In this document: in pieces, positions 42,474 through 51,202 of the stretch
How positions within the stretch are numbered: position 1 is the first letter of the stretch
How the letters are laid out: each line of letters begins with the position of its first letter
Assembly (NCBI GenBank): GCA_958370325.1
Contig: CATXJW010000008.1
Location: 7,084 to 71,083, forward strand
Reading direction: 5' to 3'
Length of the DNA: 64,000 nt
Source of the DNA: an uncultured Collinsella sp.
Lineage (GTDB): Bacteria > Actinomycetota > Coriobacteriia > Coriobacteriales > Coriobacteriaceae
Made by a program: the position numbers and the translations under genes
Notes under the pieces: model-generated
Told to the model about the DNA's origin: nothing
Databases searched by the model: none
What the model saw: only the letters and a program-made list of their open reading frames with translations

Positions 42474-43415
42474 ATGTCAGAATTCATTAGGCCTCAGGTT
42501 CAGGTCGAAGAGATCAACGAGACGTCTGCTCGTGTCTCCGTCGAGCCGCTCGAGCGTGGTTACGGCGATACGCTGGGTAACTCCCTTCGTCGCGTTCTTC
42601 TGTCCTCGCTCGAGGGTGCCGCCGTCGAGGCTATTCAGATCGATGGTGCGCAGCACGAGTTCATGACCATCCCTAACATGGTCGAGGATGTCACCGACAT
42701 CGTCCTGAATGTCAAGGGTCTTGTCTTCAGGGCTCTCGGCACGACCGACGAGGCGACCGCCACCATCTCGGTTGACGGCCCCTGCGAGGTCACCGGTGCG
42801 GACTTCTTTATTCCGTCCGAGTTTGAGCTGGTCAACCCCGAGCAGCACATTGCTACGCTCACCGAGGGTGGCCATCTCACCATGAGCATGCGCATCGGCT
42901 ATGGCCGCGGCTATGTTTCTGGCGAGGCCAACAAGCGCGACAACGATCCCATCGGTGTGATCCACGTCGACTCGCTGTACTCGCCGGTTTCCCGTTGCGC
43001 CAAGCTCGTTGAGGCTTGCCGTGTCGGTCAGCACACCGACTACGACCGCCTTGTCCTCGAGATCGAGACCAACGGCTCCATCGCCCCGCGCGACGCCGTG
43101 GTCCAGGCTGCCAATATCATCAACCAGCATATGGCCGCCTTTATGAACCTTGCCGAGACCCCCGAGGTCGAGGAGGAGGCTTCGATCTTCGCTCCCGAGG
43201 TCACCAACGACAACGCCGAGCTGGACAAGCAGATCGAGGATCTGGACCTTTCCGTCCGTTCCTACAACTGCCTTAAGCGCGCCAGCATTCACTCGGTCCG
43301 TCAACTCGTTGAGTTCTCGGAGAACGATCTGCTCAACATCCGTAACTTCGGTGTTAAGTCGATCGAGGAAGTGAAGGACAAGCTTGAGTCCATGGGCCTG
43401 AGCCTGAAGGCTTAA
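42474..43415 (+). CDS. rpoA: RNA polymerase alpha subunit
   Basis: 313 aa. The N-terminal assembly domain has VEPLERGYGDTLGNSLRRVL. The C-terminal domain contacting UP elements and activators has LSVRSYNCLKRASIHSV and LLNIRNFGVKSIEEVKDKL. It sits between rpsD and rplQ as in most bacteria. Confidence 0.98.
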   Translation: MSEFIRPQVQVEEINETSARVSVEPLERGYGDTLGNSLRRVLLSSLEGAAVEAIQIDGAQHEFMTIPNMVEDVTDIVLNVKGLVFRALGTTDEATATISVDGPCEVTGADFFIPSEFELVNPEQHIATLTEGGHLTMSMRIGYGRGYVSGEANKRDNDPIGVIHVDSLYSPVSRCAKLVEACRVGQHTDYDRLVLEIETNGSIAPRDAVVQAANIINQHMAAFMNLAETPEVEEEASIFAPEVTNDNAELDKQIEDLDLSVRSYNCLKRASIHSVRQLVEFSENDLLNIRNFGVKSIEEVKDKLESMGLSLKA

Positions 43416-43445
43416 TGCTTCGCATATTTGAGGAGAAACTAGACC

Positions 43446-43913
43446 ATGCGTCACAACGTTAAGAAGGGCCTGAAGCTCGGCACCGATGCGAGCCACACCA
43501 AGGCCATGAAGAAGAGCCTTGCTAAGGCCCTCTTCGAGAACGACCGCATCAAGACCACCGAGACCCGCGCTAAGGCGCTGCGTTCGGTCGTCGACCCGAT
43601 CATCACTTGGGCCAAGAAGGGCGACCTGCACTCTCGTCGTCTGGCTATCGCCAAGCTCGGCGATAAGCAGCTCGTTGCCGAGATCTTCGACAAGGCTGCC
43701 CAGGGCATGTGGCAGGACCGCAACGGCGGTTACACCCGCATCATGAAGCTCGGTAACCGTAAGGGCGACAACGCTCCCATCGTTATCATGGAGCTCGTCA
43801 CCGAGCCTTGCACGCCTAAGGCCAAGAAGGCTGCTCCGGCCCCCAAGAAGGCCGCTGCTCCCAAGAAGGTCGAGGCTGTCGAGGAGGCTCCTGCTGAGGA
43901 GACCGCTGAGTAG
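43446..43913 (+). CDS. rplQ: 50S ribosomal protein L17 with Ala/Lys/Glu tail
   Basis: 155 aa. MRHNVKKGLKLGTDASHTKAM and the core define L17. The family core ends near residue 120; a low-complexity tail rich in AAPAPKKAAAPKK and then Glu follows, as seen in several actinobacteria. It is the last gene of the ribosomal operon, followed by a strong terminator. Confidence 0.96.
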   Translation: MRHNVKKGLKLGTDASHTKAMKKSLAKALFENDRIKTTETRAKALRSVVDPIITWAKKGDLHSRRLAIAKLGDKQLVAEIFDKAAQGMWQDRNGGYTRIMKLGNRKGDNAPIVIMELVTEPCTPKAKKAAPAPKKAAAPKKVEAVEEAPAEETAE

Positions 43914-43939
43914 ACATTCCGTCTGCATAGGCTATATTC

Positions 43940-43970
43940 GAGGGGTACGTTCGCGTACCCCTCTTTTTTT
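43940..43970 (+). terminator. Strong terminator with UUCG loop after rplQ
   Basis: GAGGGGTACG-TTCG-CGTACCCCTC, a perfect 10-bp stem with a UUCG tetraloop, followed by seven T. It ends the rplE-rplQ unit before truA. Confidence 0.95.
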
Positions 43971-44005
43971 GTCGCGATACCGTTACTTGTTTGTTGGGAG
44001 CGCCC

Positions 44006-44830
44006 ATGACTGCGCCGTCTGATTTCAATCCTATTTCCGAGCTTGACGCCACGCTCGTATTTCGCGTGGCCTATGATGGCTCGTCGTATAGCGGATTTGC
44101 CGAGCAGCCGGGACAGACGACGGTTGCGGGTGAGCTGCGTCGAGCCATCGAGACGCTGCTTCGCCGCCCGATCGATCTGACGTGCGCGGGTCGTACCGAT
44201 GCCGGCGTGCATGCCGTGGCTCAGTACATCAGCGTGCCCGTAACGGACGCTGAGCTCGCTTGTACGCGCCGTAGGTGGCTGCGGGCTATGGATGCCCTGC
44301 TGCCCAAAGATATCGCCATCAACGAGGTCTACAGGGCCCGTAAGGGCTTTTCTGCGCGCTTTGACGCGCGCTCTCGCACTTACACCTATCGCATTGCCGA
44401 TCGTGATGCGCGGCCTGTGCTGTCACGCGGTGCCGTGTGGTGGCATCGCTATCCCTTGGATGTTGAGGCTATGTCTGCTGCCTGCCCCGCGCTGCTGGGC
44501 GAGCAGGACTTTAAAAGCTTTTGCAAGGTTGCCTCTGCCGTGGGCAAACCTACGCACCGCTGCGTAATGCGCGCAGAGTTTGGCCATGAGGTTGCGTTTG
44601 GCGAGGACATCCTGACGTTTACCATCGAGGGCAATGCGTTTCTGCATTCGATGGTCCGTACGATCGTTGGCACGCTTGTCGAGATTGGCATGCATCGCCG
44701 TGAACCCGAGTGGATGCGCGAGGTCATCGATGCTTGCGATCGTACCGCTGCGGGCCCCACGGCTCCTGCCTGCGGCCTTACGTTTATGGGCGTGGATTAC
44801 GATCCCGCCGAGCTTGTCGTGCTCGACTAG
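44006..44830 (+). CDS. truA: tRNA pseudouridine(38-40) synthase TruA
   Basis: 274 aa from the ATG at 44006 (GGGAG at good spacing). FRVAYDGSSYSGFAEQPG and the catalytic Asp in CAGRTDAGVHAVAQ are diagnostic. DARSRTYTYRI and FLHSMVRTIVGTLVEIG complete the family pattern. It modifies uridines 38-40 of many tRNAs and commonly follows rplQ. Confidence 0.96.
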   Translation: MTAPSDFNPISELDATLVFRVAYDGSSYSGFAEQPGQTTVAGELRRAIETLLRRPIDLTCAGRTDAGVHAVAQYISVPVTDAELACTRRRWLRAMDALLPKDIAINEVYRARKGFSARFDARSRTYTYRIADRDARPVLSRGAVWWHRYPLDVEAMSAACPALLGEQDFKSFCKVASAVGKPTHRCVMRAEFGHEVAFGEDILTFTIEGNAFLHSMVRTIVGTLVEIGMHRREPEWMREVIDACDRTAAGPTAPACGLTFMGVDYDPAELVVLD

Positions 44831-44991
44831 GGGAGGGCTCGACGCGTCGTGCGTCGACACCTGTCATCTGTGGGCTGCGCGTGTGCAACATCTGTTCTTG
44901 GCGTGCAATGCAACCGGTGTCTCATTGCTTTTATTGCCGGGGTGTACCATGAACCACGGTTTGATTCATTGTTGTCGAGAGGACGGAAAAT

Positions 44992-46032
44992 TTGGTTCGA
45001 CGTGGCTCGCATCCGCGACTTTCGGTGATCCTTGTGGTAGAAGGTTCGCCCAGCTATGCGATGCGTGCGCTCGAGAGTATCCAGAACCAAGACCTCTACG
45101 ATTTGCAGATTGTCGTTGTCTGTCGCGATACTGCGCCCGGTGTGCGCCATTCGCTTCAAGTTGCTGCCGACAGGGACATCCATATTGATTTGATTGACGT
45201 CGAGGACGCGACGCGCGGCGCGTGTCTTCGTGCCGGTTTTGCTGCCTCGCGCGGCTCTCAAATCATCGCCATGAACGCCGATGAGTGGTTTGCTCCGCAA
45301 TCCCTTTCCAAGATGGTCGATGTCGCGTGCGATACTGCGGCAGACATAGTGTTCCCCACGGTGTCGCTCGACCGCTATGATGCACATCGAGAGCGCCGTT
45401 CGCGCGTCTTGGATGCTACTCATATTTCCATTGATAGCAAATCTTCGATGGTGGCCGGGCTGCCTCAGTTGATTTTAGGCGGCTTGGTTGCTCAAGTCTC
45501 TGGCGTGATGTATAGCCGTCCGCTGTTTGAGGCATGCCTTTTGTGCGACAAGGCGTTTCGCACAGTTGGGTTTATGGCATGCGCGCTCTCGCAGGCGCAG
45601 CGTGTCTCCGGATGCGGCGACGCTTGTTTCCACGCGGTAGCGCCTAAGCTTACAGATGCCTTTGATCCCACCATGTATGCCAAGGTATCCGATGACACCC
45701 GAGCGCTCGACGAGCTTGCGGACTCACTCTCGGAAGCAGATAGCGGTGGTCGGCTCAAGCTGGCAAGCCAAAAGTTCTACTTTGTCGGACTGGTCGCCTG
45801 CATCGAGAATTTGTGTCTGAGCCCGCATGGGGTGTCGTCAATCGAGCGTTCCGCCCGCATGCGTGATATGCTCGAGGCGCCTCGAACCCGTCAGATGGTC
45901 GCCGCGCTCAAGGACAACCATCGGGGACTGGGTCTGTTGTTTGGGCCGATCGCCAGCGCTAAGCCCGCGCGCTGCGTGATGTGTACGCATCTGGCAGCTT
46001 TTCTTAACCGGACGGGCGCAAAAACCGCCTAA
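44992..46032 (+). CDS. GT2-like glycosyltransferase family protein
   Basis: 346 aa from a TTG at 44992 (GAGAGGACGG upstream). The N-terminal ~110 residues follow a GT-A fold pattern: RLSVILVVEGSPSYAMRALES, then IVVVCRDTAPG and SQIIAMNADEWFAP, in which NAD replaces the usual DxD. The C-terminal 200 residues are less conserved and have Cys-rich segments. It could glycosylate a surface polymer, or have lost activity. The gene stands alone, between truA and argR. Confidence 0.65.
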   Translation: MVRRGSHPRLSVILVVEGSPSYAMRALESIQNQDLYDLQIVVVCRDTAPGVRHSLQVAADRDIHIDLIDVEDATRGACLRAGFAASRGSQIIAMNADEWFAPQSLSKMVDVACDTAADIVFPTVSLDRYDAHRERRSRVLDATHISIDSKSSMVAGLPQLILGGLVAQVSGVMYSRPLFEACLLCDKAFRTVGFMACALSQAQRVSGCGDACFHAVAPKLTDAFDPTMYAKVSDDTRALDELADSLSEADSGGRLKLASQKFYFVGLVACIENLCLSPHGVSSIERSARMRDMLEAPRTRQMVAALKDNHRGLGLLFGPIASAKPARCVMCTHLAAFLNRTGAKTA

Positions 46033-46043
46033 ACGGCTCATTA

Positions 46044-46071
46044 CGAAACAAACTTGCATAGAATTGTTTCG
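46044..46071. promoter_or_regulatory. Inverted repeat upstream of argR
   Basis: CGAAACAA (46044-46051) and TTGTTTCG (46064-46071) are perfect 8-bp arms around 12 nt, 94 nt before the argR start. It may be an operator or a weak terminator of the preceding gene. It does not fit the classical ARG box. Confidence 0.4.
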
Positions 46072-46164
46072 AAATGCGTTCTTATACACAAAAGCCTTCA
46101 AATAGCGTTAAACTATTCAATCACTGATTGATTGTCTCCGCCATCTTTTGGAGTGAGGGTTTGT

Positions 46165-46602
46165 ATGGCTAAAAAACGCAATGGGCGCCAGGATGCCATT
46201 AGAGATATTGTGCGCAATAAGGACGTCCGCACACAGCGCGTGCTGGTCGATGAGCTCCGTGCTATGGGCTTTGATTGCACGCAGGCGACTGTCTCTCGCG
46301 ATATTGCCGACATGGGGCTGCGTAAGCTCCCTGAGGGCATCTATGTTCTGGCAGAGGACCTGCACCTGCAGCGTATGGTTTCCGAGCTCGTAACGGGCGT
46401 TCTGCGTACTGATAATCTGGTTATGATCAAGGCTCAGCCTGGCACGGCTTCCGGCATCGCCGCCGCCGTTGATGCGGCAGAGTTGCCCGATGTACTTGGC
46501 TCGCTTGCCGGCAACGATACGATTTTGGTTATTGCCCAGACGGCCGAGGACGGCGAGCGCCTCGAGGCGCTGATCAATAAGCTGAGCAATTCTCGCAAGT
46601 AG
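46165..46602 (+). CDS. argR: Arginine repressor ArgR
   Basis: 145 aa from the ATG at 46165. The N-terminal winged helix has RVLVDELRAMGFDCTQATVSRDIADMG. The C-terminal hexamerisation/arginine-binding domain has GTASGIAAAVDAA and LAGNDTILVIAQT. It represses arginine biosynthesis or activates catabolism when arginine is bound. No arg genes adjoin it here. Its own terminator follows. Confidence 0.94.
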   Translation: MAKKRNGRQDAIRDIVRNKDVRTQRVLVDELRAMGFDCTQATVSRDIADMGLRKLPEGIYVLAEDLHLQRMVSELVTGVLRTDNLVMIKAQPGTASGIAAAVDAAELPDVLGSLAGNDTILVIAQTAEDGERLEALINKLSNSRK

Positions 46603-46652
46603 GCGTGCGGGTCGTGCGCTCGGCATTGTGTGCGCTGACATAGTGGCTTGTA

Positions 46653-46685
46653 AGGGGTATCGACGTTGGTCGGTACCTCTTTTTG
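46653..46685 (+). terminator. Terminator after argR
   Basis: AGGGGTATCGAC-GTTG-GTCGGTACCTCT, a 12-bp stem with two G-U pairs, followed by TTTTTG. Confidence 0.8.
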
Positions 46686-46727
46686 TTTGCCGGTATAAAG
46701 ACCGCCCACCAGGTCGCTTCAAACTAA

Positions 46728-46764
46728 AAGGCCCCGAGCAGTTCAATAAGCTGCTCGGGGCCTT
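46728..46764. terminator. Terminator for the penicillin-binding protein gene (minus strand)
   Basis: AAGGCCCCGAGCAG (46728-46741) pairs perfectly with CTGCTCGGGGCCTT (46751-46764). Read on the minus strand it is followed by TTTAGTTT and lies 23 nt after the PBP stop. It may act in both directions. Confidence 0.88.
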
Positions 46765-46786
46765 GTTGGCTTTAGTCGCGTACTTC

Positions 46787-48985
46787 TTAGCCGACCGTAT
46801 CGTCAGGCGTGGGCGAGGGGTCGGGAGTGGGCGTAGGCGTAGGCGTGCCGCCATCGCCGCCGGTCGAACCACCAGTGGAGCCGCCCGTCGAGCCACCGGT
46901 CGTACCGGTGCCGCCGGTGGTGTCGCCGCCCGTGGTCTCGGTGGTCGTGGTCGTCGTGGTAGTCGTTGTGGTGGTTTCCTCTTCCTCTTCCTCTTCGTCC
47001 TTGTCCTTGTCGTCGTTCTCCGACTTCTTGGTGTTATTGGTGCCGTAGAACTTCCAGACGCTGTTGTTCTTGTAGGTGGGCGCCGTTCCGGTCGCAAACT
47101 CCTCGCGCTCGGTACCGGTCAGAACGGTGTTCATAAACCGCTTAAAGACAGGCAGGTTGGTGCTGTCGCCCAGCAGGTCCGTGCCGTACTTTTGGATGGG
47201 GATCTCGCCCGCGGAATAGCCGGTCCACAGGGCGCACGCCAGCTGCGGGGTATAGCCGCAGAACCACAGGTTGGTGGTGTTGTCGGTGGTGCCCGTCTTG
47301 CCGGCATAGGGCTGGTTGACACTCAGGGCGCCGGCAGCACCCGTACCGCTGCCCTTCATGACGCCGGACAGAACATCGGTGACCGCGGCGGCCTCGCCCT
47401 CGGTAAGCACCTGTGAGGGATTGTCGGTGTGCTGGTACAGCACCGAACCGGTACGAGAGTCAATCTCGGTGATGGCGATCGGCTGGCGATAGTAGCCGCC
47501 GTTGGCAAACGTCGCGTAGGCGGCGGCCATCTCGAGCGGCGAGATCGAGCCGGTGCCGAGGGTCATGACGGGAACGTCCTCGATGTTGTCCTTGGCGGGG
47601 TCGATGCCGAGCTTTTTGACGAGCGAGATGATCTTGCTGTTGCCGACGGCTTCCGCCACCTGGATGTAGCCGGTGTTGGAGGAGTATGCCGTCGCCTGCT
47701 TAAGCGTGATGTTGCCATAGCTCTGGTTGGCGTAATTTTGGACCTCGGTCGTGGTGCCCTTGGCCTTGAGCGGCGAGTTGCAGTTGAGGGTGACGTTGGG
47801 GTTCATGCCGTTTTGGATGGCAGTTGCCAGCGTAAAGGCCTTAAAGGTGGAGCCGACGGGACGCTTGGCCGTGGCATGGTTTACGTGGTTCTCGTCGGCG
47901 TTGTAGTCGTAGCCGCCCACCATGCACTTGATGTAGCCGGTCTTGGGGTCGACGACGACCATGCCCATGTCCAGGCCGTCGAGCGAGAGCGTGTCGAGCT
48001 GCTCGCGGACGGCATTCTCTGCCACCTGCTGCATCGTGGGGTCGATGGTGGTCTTGACGGTCAGGCCGCCCTTAAAGAGCACGTCGGTCGAGAACTCCTG
48101 CTCCAGCAGCTGCTTGACGTAGGAGACAAAGTAGGGCTGCGAGTAAACGTCGACGCCGCTGCCCGAGATTTCGGTCACATTGAGGGTGATGGGCTCGGCC
48201 TGTGCGGCATCGTGCTCCTCCTGGGTGATGTGGCCCAGGCGCAGCATGTTGTCGAGAACCTTGTTGCGGCGAGACAGTGCCAGATCGGGATTGACCGTGG
48301 GGTCGTACTGCGAGGGCGAGTTGGGAAGGCCGATGAGCAGCGCGGCCTCGCTGAGGGTGAGGTCGGCGGCGCTCTTGGACAGATAGGTCTCGGCTGCGGC
48401 CTCGATGCCGTAGGCGCCGTGGCCGTAATAGATGGTGTTGAGGTACATCATGAGGATCTCGTCTTTGGAGTACATGTCCTCCATCTTGATGGCGATGTAG
48501 GCCTCGCGCACCTTACGCTCAATGGTCGAGTCGAACTGCTCCTCCTGCAGGATGGTGTTGCGCACCAGCTGCTGGGTGATAGTCGAGGCGCCTTCGTGCC
48601 CGCCGCCGAGGGTTGCCACCGCAGCACGCGCGATACCCCACAGGTCGATGCCGCCGTGCTCGTAGAAGCGCTCGTCCTCGACGTCAACGGTGCCCTGCAG
48701 CACGTAGGGGGAGACCTCGTCCTTGGTGATGGACTTGCGGTTTTGCGTGTAGAAGCTCGCGATCTTGTTGCCGTTGCAGTCGACGATCTCGGTGGGCTCG
48801 CTCACCAGATATGCGTTGGCGTCGGTGTAGTCGGGCAGATCGGACAGCCAGCGGTTGACGTTGCCGACCATGCCGATGCCAAACGCCACGCCCGCGATCA
48901 GCAGAAAGCCCAAAAACGAGAGCAGGATTATGGGCAGGGCGTGCGTCTTTGAACGGCTGTGTCCCTGTCGTTGGCGAGGACCCAT
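46787..48985 (-). CDS. Class A penicillin-binding protein (PBP1-type)
   Basis: 732 aa from the ATG at 48985 (TGGAGGTCAATAT upstream). There is one N-terminal membrane segment (residues about 17-40). The glycosyltransferase domain has VEDERFYEHGGID, GASTITQQLVRN and RKVREAYIAIKME. The transpeptidase domain has the serine motif STFK, YSSN and KTG (YAGKTGTTDNT). The last ~90 residues are low complexity: an acidic run, about a dozen Thr, TGG repeats and PTPTPTP. The enzyme polymerises and cross-links peptidoglycan at the outer membrane face. Confidence 0.95.
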   Translation of the reverse strand: MGPRQRQGHSRSKTHALPIILLSFLGFLLIAGVAFGIGMVGNVNRWLSDLPDYTDANAYLVSEPTEIVDCNGNKIASFYTQNRKSITKDEVSPYVLQGTVDVEDERFYEHGGIDLWGIARAAVATLGGGHEGASTITQQLVRNTILQEEQFDSTIERKVREAYIAIKMEDMYSKDEILMMYLNTIYYGHGAYGIEAAAETYLSKSAADLTLSEAALLIGLPNSPSQYDPTVNPDLALSRRNKVLDNMLRLGHITQEEHDAAQAEPITLNVTEISGSGVDVYSQPYFVSYVKQLLEQEFSTDVLFKGGLTVKTTIDPTMQQVAENAVREQLDTLSLDGLDMGMVVVDPKTGYIKCMVGGYDYNADENHVNHATAKRPVGSTFKAFTLATAIQNGMNPNVTLNCNSPLKAKGTTTEVQNYANQSYGNITLKQATAYSSNTGYIQVAEAVGNSKIISLVKKLGIDPAKDNIEDVPVMTLGTGSISPLEMAAAYATFANGGYYRQPIAITEIDSRTGSVLYQHTDNPSQVLTEGEAAAVTDVLSGVMKGSGTGAAGALSVNQPYAGKTGTTDNTTNLWFCGYTPQLACALWTGYSAGEIPIQKYGTDLLGDSTNLPVFKRFMNTVLTGTEREEFATGTAPTYKNNSVWKFYGTNNTKKSENDDKDKDEEEEEEETTTTTTTTTTTTETTGGDTTGGTGTTGGSTGGSTGGSTGGDGGTPTPTPTPDPSPTPDDTVG

Positions 48986-49147
48986 ATATTGACCTCCAGG
49001 TATGTCGTGCCGGACGGTGGATGTGCCGTCGGGGCAGGATGGACATAAGTTATTACACGATAAACCAAACGGGGCGCGCGAGGCCTCGTGTATGCTGGAA
49101 GACGGCATTTTTCAGAGTGAATGCATACCTTGGTAAGGAGTTTGCCG

Positions 49148-51106
49148 ATGGCGATTCGGGCGATGGGGCCGAGCGGACAATACGAGACTGGATTGGATGT
49201 TGTCAGTGCGGCGCTGCCCGAGCTGCTGGCGCCGGCGGGCGGACTCGACCAGATGCTTGCGGCTATCGCCGCGGGTGCCGATGCCATCTATGCGGGGTTG
49301 GGCGGCTTTAACGCCCGTGTGAGCGCCCACGGCTTTACGGATGACGAGTTTGCGCGCGGCTGCGCCGTGGCGCATGCCCATGGCGTGCGTGTATACGTGA
49401 CGCTCAACGTGTTCGTGTTTGACGATGAGTTGTCCGACGCGGTGGCGTTGGGAGCTCATGCACTGGAGCTGGGCGCCGATGCTCTGATTGTCGCCGATGC
49501 CGGGTTGGCCTGCGCGCTGAGCGCGGCGATTCCCGGGGTCGAGATTCACCTGTCTACGCAGGCGGGCGTTCACAGCGAAGGCGCCGTGCGGCTTGCCGCC
49601 GATGAGCTGGGGGTCGAGCGCGTGACGACGGCACGCGAGCTGACGGTCGACGAGATTGCGGCGCTATGTGCCACGGGCGTGCCCATCGAGGTATTCTGCC
49701 ACGGTGCGATTTGCATCGGCTATTCGGGGGCGTGCGAGTTTTCGGCCCTGCGGCGTGGGCGCTCGGCGATGCGCGGCGACTGCACGCAGCCGTGCCGTCT
49801 GGCGTACGACCTGGTGGACGAGGCGGGACAGAGCGTTGTCGCCGTCGAGGGAGATCGCCTGCTGTGCCCGCGCGACTATCTGGGTATTGCACATCTGCCT
49901 GAGCTTGTAGATGCCGGCGTTGCGTCGCTCAAGATCGAGGGGCGCATGAAGAACCCCGATTACGTATTCAACGTGGTGCGGGCGTGGCGCCGGGCACTCG
50001 ATATGCTGTGCGACGGCGCGTGGGACCCCGGTGCCGTGGAAGAGCTTGAGCGCGAGCTGGGAAGGTCGTTTAACCGTGGGTTTACCGATGCGTACCTGCG
50101 AGGGCGTTCGGGTGCCGAGCTGATGAGCTTTGAGCGTGCGATTAACCAGGGCGTGCGCGTGGGGCGCTTGGTCGCTGTGGGCCACGAAGAGGTGACCGTT
50201 GAGCTCGACGCTGCCGTGGCGGCGGGTGACACGCTCGAGATTCGGTTTTATCCGGGTGTCGACGCGCGTCCCGATGTGCCTAAGCGCTGGCCGCAGGTGC
50301 CCTGCCCGGTGGATGCCGCAGCGGGGAAGCGCGTCGTCGTGCATTGCAAGCGTAAGGTGGACACGGGCTGCGAGGTATACCTGATTCGCAGCGCCGGCGT
50401 GTTGGATCAGACGGCGGCGGTGTTGGAGCGCATGCGGGCCGAGGCGGATGCGATTGCGCCCGTTGCACGTGCCGTTGAGGCACTGCCCTTTGAGGACGTT
50501 GCGGTGGATGGCGGTGCGTCGACGGAGTTGGTGGAGTGCGCGGTTCCCACTCGCATGGTTTTTGCTTGGCAGCTGATGGATGCCGACCCGCGCGGAGAAC
50601 TCGATTTGTCCGACGCCGTTGTGGTGCTTGACGAGGTGTGCCGCACGGGTGACGCTGACCGGACCTGCTCACTGATGCAGCGTGCCGGGCGCGTCGTCTG
50701 CCGCAACCTAGGACAGGTGGTGATCGCTCGCGAGCTGGGCGTGACGTTTGACGTGGCGGCGCCGGTGTTCTGCGCGAATCGGGCCACGCTTACCTGGCTG
50801 CGCGGACTTGGTGCGGGGCGGGTGTACTTGCCGGCCGAGTTGCTCGGCAATGATGCGGAGCGTATTGCCGAACTGGCTGCTGAGCCCGACGTCTTGGGTC
50901 CGGTCGACGCCGACCGTCCCGAGCTTATGGTGTGCGAGCACTGCCTGCTGACCGCCGAGGGCGTCTGCGCCACCGATGCGACGGGACAGGTCCGTTGCCG
51001 CGACTGCTTGCGTCGTCGGCAGGTACGCTATCTGGTCGAGCGTGACGGTACACGTCTGCCAGTTGCCATTGACGCATGCGGCAGGACGAGGATTTTCCTG
51101 TCGTAA
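49148..51106 (+). CDS. U32 family peptidase-like protein, second copy
   Basis: 652 aa from the ATG at 49148, which has GTAAGGAG upstream; an ATG 27 nt earlier has no site. PELLAPAGGLDQML opens the U32 domain and EVFCHGAICIGYSGACEFS (residues about 180-198) is the signature, followed by GDCTQPCR. The C-terminus has a Cys cluster (CEHCLL, CRDCLRR). It is shorter than the paralogue at 8458. It probably takes part in RNA hydroxylation or protein processing. Confidence 0.88.
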   Translation: MAIRAMGPSGQYETGLDVVSAALPELLAPAGGLDQMLAAIAAGADAIYAGLGGFNARVSAHGFTDDEFARGCAVAHAHGVRVYVTLNVFVFDDELSDAVALGAHALELGADALIVADAGLACALSAAIPGVEIHLSTQAGVHSEGAVRLAADELGVERVTTARELTVDEIAALCATGVPIEVFCHGAICIGYSGACEFSALRRGRSAMRGDCTQPCRLAYDLVDEAGQSVVAVEGDRLLCPRDYLGIAHLPELVDAGVASLKIEGRMKNPDYVFNVVRAWRRALDMLCDGAWDPGAVEELERELGRSFNRGFTDAYLRGRSGAELMSFERAINQGVRVGRLVAVGHEEVTVELDAAVAAGDTLEIRFYPGVDARPDVPKRWPQVPCPVDAAAGKRVVVHCKRKVDTGCEVYLIRSAGVLDQTAAVLERMRAEADAIAPVARAVEALPFEDVAVDGGASTELVECAVPTRMVFAWQLMDADPRGELDLSDAVVVLDEVCRTGDADRTCSLMQRAGRVVCRNLGQVVIARELGVTFDVAAPVFCANRATLTWLRGLGAGRVYLPAELLGNDAERIAELAAEPDVLGPVDADRPELMVCEHCLLTAEGVCATDATGQVRCRDCLRRRQVRYLVERDGTRLPVAIDACGRTRIFLS

Positions 51107-51154
51107 GTGCCGCGTCGCGTCAGTTTGTTATCATAAGAGAGTTTATGGACTTCC

Positions 51155-51181
51155 AGCACCGCCGTTTTCGGCGAGGGTGCT
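51155..51181 (+). other. Hairpin in the tyrS leader
   Basis: AGCACCGCCG and CGGC-GA-GGTGCT form a two-part stem 22 nt before the tyrS start. It lacks the T-box bulge sequence, so it is not a recognisable T-box antiterminator. Confidence 0.4.
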
Positions 51182-51202
51182 ATAGCAAAAGGAGGATACC
51201 CA

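Noticed and set aside
51107..51202. T-box leader for tyrS
   Set aside because: Only a small hairpin is present; no T-box sequence or specifier stem is seen.
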